This document shows, piece by piece, positions 49,936-61,300 of a stretch of 64,000 nt of DNA (position 1 is the stretch's first letter; each line of letters starts with the position of its first letter). This stretch comes from Balanoglossus misakiensis. Its lineage: Eukaryota; Hemichordata. The translations under genes and the position numbers were made by a program. The stretch covers positions 3,038,001-3,102,000 of the forward strand of contig CM082589.2 in the NCBI GenBank assembly GCA_040954595.2, given 5' to 3'. The notes under the pieces are model-generated. The model was given only the letters and a program-made list of their open reading frames with translations, ran no database searches and was not told the origin of the DNA.

Positions 49936-52900
49936 CTAGTCCTGACAAATATTTATAATTTGCTTTCCCAAAATTCCGTTCGGTTTCCCAAGGTTCTCTA
50001 TGGCGTCTGCCGCGCGATCTAAAGAGTATTGCTTGCCGACAACTGGAACAAAGGTACCTCCTTCCACGTGCTTTTCGATGAATTCGAACGCCTTTTCCAG
50101 CTCCATCTGAAATTGGGGGAAATGAAATGTCACTATATTTAGCATAATAATCTGTAATGCATGAAGTGGTTGCCGTAAAGGGTTTCATGACTACCATGAT
50201 ATCGAAAGCTTTGAATTTTATGGCCAAATTAAAGAGTTTAGAACCTACTTTGGTGGATCTAATCAATCCTGAGACGCCCAACAACTCGATTTCCTTCGGC
50301 ATTAGACCCTCAAGGTTTGTCTGGAGCTGCCCAGGACCTCGTCCAATAACCTATGCGAAAATACAATGACAGAAAATATTTGCATGAAATGTTTCTAATT
50401 CCAGTATAGCTTGTGGTTTCTTTATGTTTTAGATTATTTGACACGTTATGGAAGTCTAAGCCTACTATTATCATAAATTTTACTTACTAAAATTTTTCCT
50501 CCTGGTGCCAACATCTTTATATCCCCTTCTATGTTCAATGTAAGCGCCGTTTCTGCAATAAGGTTCACTCCCTTGCCATCCGTAGCCTCCTGCGCATGCG
50601 AGATATTTTCATTACCAACAATATACTTTAAGTTATTTCGTATATTTCAGTGGTACCTTTCTAGGTTTTTACCACATGAGCTTGTGACCCGGATAATCTT
50701 ATATATGCTACTGTCCATGGTTCTTAATGATGATGTCACTTTACAAATGCTAATACTCGAGCCAGTTCAGCGACAGAAATATTTGAAATACATTCATGGT
50801 ATGTGTTTCGACCAAAACTGGTCTACTCACCAAGACTTGTGTCACGTGGTGAGGTGCTTTGTGATTGAAGACAAAATCGGCGCCATTTTCTTTGACAAGA
50901 TTCATTCCCTCAGGGGTGCTTGCTGTGCCGATGACTCGCAGACCAATAGCACGTGCGATGTGACAACATGCTAGACCCACCTGTGATAACCATTGAGTTA
51001 ACACTGTCATATAAGGGAGCATTCAAGGGTTTTTTAAGGTATCTGCCAGTGGGAAGGTTACATTGCTGTTATATTCCTTGGACCGTGTCAACTATGTTGC
51101 CTGGCTGGCAGCCGATATGCCAAAGCAACTTTTTGTCATATAAGGAGTGAAAACTCGAGATTGAAAATAACATTATCAAGGTGTGGCGTAACCTGTTGAA
51201 AAATAGGGTTTCCTTACCTGGCCGCTAGCTCCGTGAATCAAAATGGTCTCCCCGGCCCGCGCTTTGCCCCTGAAAAATACCAAGGATGGTGTATGAAAAC
51301 AGCGACGTTGCCAATAAGAAAATGCACCAAGTCTATAAGTAGCGTGCACTGTATTGTGGGACCGGAAATTGTACTATTGACCAACCTGTGCACTATTGCC
51401 CTGTAGGCAGCAGTGTACGATATAGGCAAGACGGCGCCTTGCTGAAAAGTTGACTGTTGTGGCAGAGGGCGCACGTCATCTTCATTCACCAGTGCGTATT
51501 CGGCGACGAGTCCCAGCTTGGTCGAATATGTGTAAACACGGTCTCCTGGCTACAAAAATAGACAGACAGACAGATTTTCATTAATAAAGTGTTTGTATAA
51601 CAGTTTTCAAAAAGACTCTTTGGAGGACTCTCACTTTTCTGAAAATCTGTCCCGAAGTGTGTACACTATATAAAGCAAAATGAATCTCCAAAACTTTATT
51701 AAGTTGACGACGTGTGTGTATCGCTGCGAGTTGTTTTCATGACTCCCTATTACCTATATCTATTCACGACATTGACGCGAACAGGATGAAGTATGTCCGT
51801 GTTGTTATCAACTTTGATATAGATTATGACCAGGGAAATGTTTCTTCTATTGTCTGTACCCTTGTCTGGTCTTTGAAATCATCCCAACCTGGTACATGTA
51901 CTTAGCATAAGCTCGTACGGGTAACAGATAACACGCGAATTTTAAGGGTGACGTCATACCTAGATATGCTTGGTCAAAACAGACTCAAAAGGGCCTTGTC
52001 TACAAACCTTAAATCGTGTCACATCGCTCCCGACTTCTGCTACCACCCCGGCTCCGTCAAGTCCGGGCGTGAAGGGCGTGGTCACTTTCACGTGGTTGAA
52101 ACGGCCACGTAAGATAGCCTTGTCCATGGAGTTCACACCCACTGCGTGCATCTTTACCAATATCTGCAGGTGGGAGTTAGATTTATGATAACAACTCCTG
52201 TATATCATAAGTCAAACACATACTGAAGTGCGGACACGGTATTAAACCTTAGTACACACATTCCTTTCACTGGCTAGGCATTTTACAGTACCACTTACAG
52301 CTGTCACGTTGGGCTACTCCGCATTTTTGACACGAATCCCTGAACAACGATGAAATACCCAGCAGGTTACTTATCAAATAAGCCTATATATGTTCAGTAA
52401 GCACTGACGTTGTTGCTGTTGTCGAAAAATGAATTCGGCTAGAATTTTACGGGCGATTTGGAATTTTAATACTGACGAAAAAAACTTTTGGAAAAGATTT
52501 GTCAGTTCTTCCATATCCCCGCAATCAAATTGTTCACGCCATTTCCAAACAAGCTAACTTTTACCATGGAAGTACTTCCATGCTTTTACACGATCTTCCG
52601 TCATTTTTCTGCGAATAACCCTGGTTTCAACTTCTCGAAGATGTGAGGAAAGGAAATCTTCCCGAGTGTCGCGGCTGTGAAAATTATGAGAACGACCTGT
52701 TGCTGTCCGGGGGAGAAGATCAAACGCTTTTTCGCCCATGTGTGGCAACACGTGAGCCGAAGCCACACATACGTAATTCCACACTGCCTATGCGATAGCA
52801 AAGGCCGACTCGGAAACAACCCAGCGTGCGACGACGGATAATGTGCAAGCGCTGTCAGGCACTTCGCCGTACCCCCCTCCCTAAATGTATGACCCAAAAC

Positions 52901-53048
52901 TCGAAAACCAGAGCACTTTCCTTTCCACAGGGGCCAAGACAATGCCATTTCGACTCACCCCTTTGCTGTGCACTTGTGGTTTCGGCACATCGTGACACAC
53001 CTCAGGTCGACAGGTTTCTTCAAAACTGTTGACAACGAGCGCCTTCAT
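49936..53048 (-). CDS. CRYZ-like: Quinone oxidoreductase (zeta-crystallin type), copy A
   Basis: Zinc-free medium-chain dehydrogenase/reductase that reduces quinones with NADPH (family knowledge). Eight exons in transcript order: 53048-52959, 52163-52008, 51549-51386, 51269-51218, 50980-50831, 50589-50488, 50350-50249, 50106-49936. Joined length is 328 codons plus stop, phases consistent. Family marks: VKMHAVGVNSMD, TPGLDGAGVVAEVG, GDRVYTY, SYTAAYRAI, ILIHGASG with VGLACCHIARAIGLRVIGTA (the AxxGxxG-type nucleotide-binding fold across an intron), NGADFVFNH, IGRGPG and a C-terminal PVVGKQYSLDRAADAIENL. The start MKALVVNSFEE matches the family N-terminus. It ends NICQD-stop. It is a tandem paralogue of copy B, with the same intron positions throughout. 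Confidence 0.94.
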
Positions 53049-53522
53049 GTTTGATGCTGCACCGACAGACTGCAGGAACCCTACTGTGAAGATACGTCGG
53101 TCAAGTCTGTGTTTAGTTCTGAGACGCCCAAGTTCCAGGATATGAATACATACGTAATCCATGTTCCGGGTTGCTGCATTGACCAATAGACAGCCTGTCC
53201 ACTCGATAATGACCGTGCTGAATCCGGAATGCTCCAGCAATAAACACATTTGGTTTGACCAAATTGGCGATAATTAAAAAAATTCTCCAGTTCCACCGCT
53301 CAGAAAAAATATAAATCTGTCTTGTGACAGAGAACTGATGTTATGCAATCTCCCCCGCACGATTACACACGCATTGTGATATCTTTTTGATGCCATCTTT
53401 TTTCTCAGTTAGAGGACGATAATTAAACAACTCACTCACCTCACCCACCTCTCACTCATTCACTCCGGCACTCACTCACTAACTTACTCACTAACTCACT
53501 CACTCTCTCATTCACTCACCTA

Positions 53523-53633
53523 CTCATTCATTCATTCATTCATTCATTCATTCATTCATTCATTCATTCATTCATTCATTCATTCATTCATTCATTCATT
53601 CATTCATTCATTCATTCATTCATTCATTCATTC
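53523..53633. repeat. (CATT)n microsatellite
   Basis: About 27 uninterrupted CATT units, preceded from about 53430 by a degenerate CTCACTCA-rich tract from which it may have grown. Copy number may be inaccurate in the assembly. Confidence 0.95.
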
Positions 53634-54105
53634 GCATGATTTTTACCAGACTGTATGTACAAGGAAATGGTACTGACTGTAACCGTTGTACATATCCGGG
53701 ATTCGAAAGGTTCGCTTTACCGGCTCAGATCCAATGACACTCTCTAAAAGTAAAACTGCTTAATTATAGCACAGAAATTACGTCCCAGTTTCATATCCGC
53801 AGACACGATTTTTCATTTTAAATCTTTATTGGGTTCTGTAAACGTGTACAATGCATTATGTATTGTCACAGGAATGTATAGGCTGTCAGAATTAGTATAT
53901 GTTGACCCAACGTTGTTTAGTTCATATGAGCTGGTGTTGGGGATAGGGTTAAACACCGCATTCGGAAATACATTCCGGGTGACGGTGAAGGAGGCGTCGA
54001 GCATTGACCTGTACGCCTTGCCACAAAGTGGCCGTACGAATATCAAGAACTATGGTGGGAGTGCAAGAAAGTACGCAAAATATGTAACTCAGGTTTGGCT
54101 ATAGC

Positions 54106-54199
54106 TGCAATGATTGTAGCGGAGGCTGCTGGGTTGACTTTGGTTTTCACAGTATTTCTGCGAACAGTCAACTTCGCATCACCTGCTACAATCATTGCA
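54106..54199. repeat. 34-bp imperfect inverted repeat
   Basis: The arm 54106-54139 (TGCAATGATTGTAGC...GTTGACT) pairs with 54166-54199 (AGTCAAC...GCTACAATCATTGCA). Loop 26 bases, mismatches mid-arm. Downstream of copy B; a small foldback element or a UTR stem. Confidence 0.75.
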
Positions 54200-55324
54200 C
54201 CTAATTTGCCTACAGATAAGTATCACCTGATCTCCTGACAAACCTTGCATAACCGCACGAGACTGGCTGCCTGTTATATAATCACGACATTTGTGGAGTC
54301 TCATTCTATTGTGGTCAACATCAATTTTCAGACAAGGTGGGGGCTGGCCAAAAACCAGAGCAGTCAGTTGTTTTTGTCAGTTTTGGCTCCTGTCTTGTAT
54401 CTATCAATAAAATACCCATTAAAGACCCTTTTAATTTTTAATAACGTCAAGGATAAAGCGGCATTATCTTTTCTAGTGGCCGTGATTAGATATAACCCTG
54501 ATATACAAAAATCAAACGGCTGTACATGTACAGTACATGCACAGAACAGGAGGTACGGGTTGCTGAGATAATTTTCTATCGTTTCCCTCTATTCCTTTCG
54601 TCAATCGTCGCCAGAATTTTTTTTCAGGGAAGTCTGCAGGGAATCCCCCAAAATCTACCAAAACCTTAAAGGAATAGGCCCATTTATTTTGAATTTCGCT
54701 CATTTCAACACTTCATGTTTCACAAAAGCATTGTTTTCTTTCGTTTCTTTGTTCTGGAAATACATGTATCCTGTTCTCTTGTGTCGTTACACAGGATTTC
54801 TCGCTTAATACTCGCTTCAGTTTCATGCTAGCTATTTTTTTTCATATTTGTCGGATTGAGTTTTTATAGTCCTTGGAGTTGTCGACAAACTCTCTCAAAT
54901 CCGGAGGACCTACTCTTGAAGTTAACGACAAACTCTCTGACAAGCTCACGCCAACTCTCTCAGATCCGGATACTCCACCATTTTGATTATGCCCCTTTTC
55001 TGTTATTAACATTTTTTGTGCATCGGGGAACCTTAGAGACGAGGTCACAGTATGGGTTTATGGGAATGACTAAGCTTATTAGTCTGAGGTACCCCCACCT
55101 CCCGTTCGATTCTGATTGATATTTTAGAAAACAAAGTTCTTATATAAAGCTTTTCCCAAGGCATGATTAATCATGATAAATATGATACAATCAATCGTTA
55201 CAATTATACTGGGCATCAATTCAATCATATATGCTTATATGATTTTCAATTAATATTCTGGATACATATATAGGCTTATGATGGTTAGCCACTTTCCATT
55301 ATGATTTTTATGATTTGTTTGTCT

Positions 55325-58300
55325 CTAGCATATTTTAATGATTTGTTTCCCCAAAATCTCGCTCGGCTTCCCTAAGTTTTCTATAGCGTCTGCAACATCT
55401 TCCAGACAGTACTGCTTGCCGACGACAGGTGTCAGGGAACCACTTCGGACGCCATTTTCGATAAATTCAAATGCCTCCTCAAGCTCGCTCTGCAAAACAG
55501 AGAATAAGATTGTGACCATAATTTGACTGATATTAGTCAACGGTTCATCGACTTATAGTGCGGCTGTTTTCCTAATCTGCACGACAGAAAATTCATGTGT
55601 CAGATACTCGGCCAATTGCCATTAACGTTTTGTTTCTGACCATGTTAAGGGAACTGAAATGCCCTACCTTGGTGGCTGCAACCAAACCAACACCCATCAC
55701 GAGCAACTCTTTCGGCATAAGACCCTCTAGATTAGTGTGCAGCTGCCCGGGGCCTCGTCCGATGACCTATGGACATACAGCGAAAATATTGATCTTGAGG
55801 TTGTTTAGTTTTCATTTTAAAAATCACTGTCCGACAACACAGTTCCGGACAATATGATCCCCTATGACGTCTTTTCCATAATTTTAGTCATGGTTATTAT
55901 ATATTATCGTCTTATAGCTTGAAATGGGTGTACTTATACTCACTAGAATTCTTCCGCGAGGGGCGGACATCTTAATATCTCCTTCCAGGTTCACCGAAGC
56001 GTTCGTCTCCAAGATGAGATTCACGCCATTTCCACCAGTAGCTTCCTGAGTGTAAGGAACGAGTGACAAAATATCATACACATAGCCCATAATTCAACAT
56101 CGCATTCATTGCAACAAAGTACAAGCCTGTTAATTATTTTCGACCCACAACTCACCAAGACTTGCTTGACGTGACCAGGTGTGCTGTGATTGAAAACAAA
56201 TTCAGCGCCATTCTCTTGGACGAGATTCGTTCCGTTGGGAGTGCTCGCTGTACCGATGATTCGCAGACCGATAGATCGTGCAATCTGACAGCAAGCTAGT
56301 CCCACCTGTAGAGACAAGTTACGATTCCTCCTGAGTCTCCTGAGTATAAGGGCACAGTGACTTTTCAACATGTATATCCACATAATGTATGCCTGTCTGC
56401 CTGCATGTCTGTATTGTGGGTTAGACAGACCATAGATACTCGAGCAGACATAGCCAGATTTACTTACTGGTCCACTTGCTCCATGGATCAGAATAGTTTC
56501 TCCCTTTCTTGCTTTACCCCTGTAAGAAATGAAATGGCCATATATGTTTTCAATGAAGACTACACGAGTTTGCGCTTGATGTATAAGCATGGTGTAGACG
56601 AAGTCAGACAGAACCACACACACAATACTAAACCTCATTAGCCATCTCACCTGTGGATAATGCTCCTATAGGCAGTCAGGTATGGCAACGCCAAAACTGC
56701 TCCTTGCTCTAAAGTGGTATTTTCTGGTAAATGGCGCACTTCGATTTCAGGGAGAGAGATGTACTCGGCGAAATGTCCCATTTTCCCGGAATATGTGTAG
56801 ACACGGTCCCCTTCCTGCAGAAGGAAGACTGATCGTCTGTGACACACTGACATATACTTCATGCATGTTTTATATGAAAACAGCAACTTCGTCAAATCTC
56901 ATGATATTAGATATCGTTATGGGATGAACCTCAAACCTTAAACTGAGTGACGTCACAGCCAACGTCTTCTACAACGCCTGCTGCATCAAGTCCGGGTACA
57001 AATGGAGGCGTCACTGAAAGGCGTTTAAATTGACCGTTCACGACCCGTTTGTCGATGGAGTTCACACCCGCGGTATGGATTTTGATCAGCACCTGTAACA
57101 CATCAACACATACAAGCACATTCCTGGTGTACAGTGCAGTGTTCATGGACGGCTTGACAGGTGATATATGCAAATTAGACTACGCGACACCGCGTATGGT
57201 TTGAGCGGTAAACCACTACAAAATGAGGTTTGACATGAAGATTGAAGAATCGCACGGAATCGAAGAAAACAGCCATCATCTACTCCTGCCGTGGAAGACG
57301 GGATGATAGAGAATTGAGTCTGATAAGATTGCTATCAATAATTCGGAAAAGTCCTCGAATGTGTTTCAGCGAATTTAAAATTAAAATTTTAACAAAAAGT
57401 AGAGAAAGATGACCAGTGAAGCCTACTTTTCATTTTATAATTTTTATTATCATATTTTATTATTTTTGTTATACTATTGGTCTAAATTGAACTGAAAACA
57501 CCGCCGTAGTTCACAACCGTGACAATTTCACGGACGGTATGTGGTAACAAATTCCAGTTCTCTTAAAACCAAGTCTTCATCCTCGCAATCCAAGGGAAAC
57601 GCTGAGTGCGAGCCTGGTTTCCTCCGTGACGGCTACCGGCGGCCACAGCTACCGGTGCTGATCTGACACCGTGGCGTGCTTGTACATCTTGTGCCGGTGC
57701 TACGTCATCCATGACGTCATCAGCTGCAGCCGACTCACTCAGGCTGGTCTCAGGCTGGCGTTCACTTGCGACCACGCCGACTTCTACGGTGGTCTCTCCT
57801 CGGCGATCGTCCAACACTTCGACACGAAGCCCGCTTGCCGCGATCTTCTCCATAAGGCAATCGACGGAATGCTGCAATAATATGCGCATGTCTCTCATTT
57901 CTGACGCCATCGTGTCGACTTGATGTTTTATTTCGTTGATCTTGTCCGAGTCAGAAAGCGAATTCCAGTCGGCTTGTGCTGTATTTTCATTCAAGTCGCT
58001 CCTCTGTTGAGCTGGAATCTCGGCAGTTGAATCTTCGGGAGTTGTACTCTCGGCGGCTTGATCTTCGGGAGTTGTACTCTCGGCGGCTTGATCTTCGGAG
58101 GCCGGCGGAGCGACAGAAATTCCATCAATGTTACCGCCGATCAAATGATTCAGCACCTTGCCTAGTACAAGATCGAAAATGAGTAAGGGGAGGAGGCAGG
58201 TCTTCTGAAAAATCACAATCATCGATCTAGCCGGTACCATTGATGGGAATAGCGCGACCAAAATGTCAGTCACCTGACCGCCGAATACCAGTTCAGCTGG

Positions 58301-61300
58301 TCCGACCAAAAACCGGAAAGCAGTTACGGCAGCCACTTCGAAGACACTCAAAGGCAGCAGGAAAGGTAAACACACCAAACCGATCGTCAGCTTCACGGTG
58401 GATTTTACAAGCGTCACGACCATACGCACGGCTGCCATCGGCATTCCCAAGATCTTGGCAAGAACGCGTTCCGCCCAGGTGAACGCCGAACCGATGGGTG
58501 CCGAAATCGTGTCGACGGCGAAATTGTACACAGTTTCCACGGGGAAGAAGAACAGCATGATGCCAGACCACAGCAGTGTCTCAATGATCAGGACAAAATA
58601 TCCAACAATTGGAATTTTGCGCAGCAAATTGTGCACCGCACTGAAGGGGAACATTGTGACTTTTCTCAGGAAAAAACCGGAGAGGTATTGGAAACGCACA
58701 CCATAACTGTCGAAGACATTTGCGCGATTGTGTTCGTTGGTATAGTAACCAGAATTCGGATTGTCCGACGCGGCTCTCGTAATACGTCACAGTTTTCGAG
58801 CAGATCTCGCGGACATCGCGAGATGGTTATTCCTAAGATTAAGAGGCCGTGCATGTGGTAATTCCTTGTCGGCCTGAAGGAGCGTGGATGCTTTACACGT
58901 GGAATAAATAACAAAAGAATAAAAGAATGATGACTATAGTGAGGCCTACTTTCTCATTTTATAATTTTTATTATCATATTTTATTATTTTTGTCATACTA
59001 TTGGTCTAAATTGAACTGAAAACACCGCCGTAGTTCACAACCGTGACAATTTCACGGACGGTATGTGGTAACAAATTCCAGTTCTCTTAAAACCAAGTCT
59101 TCATCCTCGCAATCCAAGGGAGACGCTGAATGCGAGCCTGGTTTCCTCCGTGACGGCTACCGGCGGCCACAGCTACCGGCGCTGATCTGACACCGTGGCG
59201 TGCTTGTACATCTTGTGCCGGTGATACGTCATCCATGACGTCATCAGCTGCAGCCGACTCACTCAGGCTGGTCTCAGGCTGGCGTTCACTTGCGACCACG
59301 CCGACTTCTACGGTGGTCTCTCCTCGGTGATCGTCCAACACTTCGACACGAAGCCCGCTTGCCGCGATCTTCTCCATAAGGCATAAGGAATGCTGCAATA
59401 ATATGCGCATGTCTTTCATTTCAGACGCCATCGTGTCGACTTGATGTTTTATTTCGTTGATCTTGTCCGAGTCAGAAAGCGAATTCCAGTCGGCGTGTGC
59501 TGTATTTTCATTCAAGTCGCTCCTCTGTTGAGCTGGAATCTCGGCAGTTGGATCTTCAGGAGTTGTACTCTCGGCGGCTTGATCTTCGGGAGTTGTACTC
59601 TCGGCGGCTTGATCTTCGGAGGCCGGCGGAGCGAACGAAATCCCATCAATGGTACCGCCGATCAAATGATTCAGCACCTTGCCTAGTACAAGATCGAAAA
59701 TGAGTAGGGGGAGGAGGCAGGTCTTCTGAAAAATCACAATCATCCATCTAGCCGGTACCATTGATGGGAATAACGCGACCAAAATGTCAGTCACCTGACC
59801 GCCGAATACCAGTTCAGCTGGTCCGACCAAAAACCGGAAAGCAGTTACGGCAGCCACTTCGAAGACACTCAAAGGCAGCAGGAAAGGTGAACACACCAAA
59901 CCGATCGTCAGCTTCACGGTGGATTTTACAAGCGTCACGACCATACGCACGGCTGCCATCGAGAATCCCAAGATCTTGGCAAGAACGCTTTCCGCCCAGG
60001 CGGTGAGCGCCGGACCGATGAGCGCCGAAATCGTGTCGACGACGTAATTGTACATGACAACCAAAAGGCCGAGGAACAACACGATGACAGCATAAATCAC
60101 TGTCTCAATCATCAGGATAAAATATCCAAGAAGTGGAAAATCGTTCAGATTAATGGGGAACATTGTGACGTCTTCTCAGGAAAAAACGGGAGAAGTATTG
60201 GAAACGCACACCATAACTGTCGAAGACATTTTCGCGTTTGCGTTCGTTGGTATAGTAACCAGAATTCGGATTGTCCGACGCGGCGTCCGTATTATTACGT
60301 CACACAGATTTCGTGCAGATCTCGCGGACTTCACGGGATTGCTAAGAAGCCGTGCACGTGGCAAATCCTTGCGAAAAACGAAAGAGATTGCATCTCTAAA
60401 TTTTATTGAGACAGACCGTATTTTTTTCAGGAGTGACGCGCATCCAGAGAACAATTCTTTCTCCGACAATTGCAAGTTGTGTAATTAACCTCTATTCTAA
60501 CCAATAAATGAAACATTCACAGTCAACGTGGCCTACACTGTCAAGCTTTTCAAGTACATGATCATTGCTAAAGCCCATTTGTTATAACTTTAGGCAATTT
60601 TCTCCCCGAATCATAACAAAATTCCGACCTATGTAATATATACATGGTTCCAATAGGCTCACACTACTTGGACTAGTACCAAAACTTTGTTTTCGTTCAA
60701 GCAGCTTGGGTAAATGATCGTCTAGTTCCCAGCCGTGTGTTTTTCACTTCCCGATAATCAATGGGGAGTAAAAAGTACGGCTTGGCACACTAGACGGAGT
60801 ATGTAATTGAAACTTCAATATTTTGCTACAGTGACTGTTAAAATTACCATCCAGTGCAGAATTCAGCGAATATGTGTTTGGCTGTAATTGTGTTTGGATG
60901 AACCAACGAATCTATAAATCATCCTCACCAACGAAAGTGCCAGGTTGTAGGGTTATGCACGGGGTCATAAAGGTGGCCCCAGTTCCGTGTTTCACAGTAG
61001 GTATACACGGAACCGAACCCAACCCGTCTATGTATAAATTTGTCCAAAATTGGCATGCGTGCATCTAAAAATTAATTACGTGTTTCTCCCCCAAATCTGT
61101 AATTGTTTGACTTTGTCTTCAAAGTTCGATACGGACAATGTCATTTACAAGCTTATCCTGCAACAAATAATTCTCCATCCAAAGTCAAATTCTTTATTGG
61201 GTTTATTGACCTAGGTGTGAAAGTCACGGCGGATGTTTTCGCTGTCATGACTTCATAAAAAAGTGGCGTATCGTCAACTCAGAAAGTTGCACTACATTTA

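Larger units (their letters stand above)
53049..55324. other. Spacer between quinone oxidoreductases A and B
   Basis: Holds the promoter side of copy A, the (CATT)n array, a hairpin-forming 34-bp inverted repeat (54106-54199) and the 3' UTR of copy B (TTTATT at 54683-54688). No coding exon seen. Confidence 0.5.
57415..60370. repeat. Tandem duplication, two ~1.45 kb units
   Basis: Unit 1 is about 57415-58868 and unit 2 about 58938-60370, offset about 1.52 kb. Each carries one intronless gene with its 3' flank (same AATAAA-rich tail) and about 180 bases of 5' flank (shared words GGAAACGCACACCATAACTG and GTATAGTAACCAGAATTCGG). The match is close along the length except for about 200 bases at the 5' end of the coding region. 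Confidence 0.9.

Noticed and set aside
56021-56650. 209-codon minus-strand open frame inside oxidoreductase B
   Set aside because: It is a read-through of exons 4-5 and their introns; splice sites and the paralogue define the real exons.
58655-58699. 15-codon N-terminal extension of nested gene 1
   Set aside because: The extension is not conserved in copy 2, where the matching flank is out of frame; MFPFS is the shared start.
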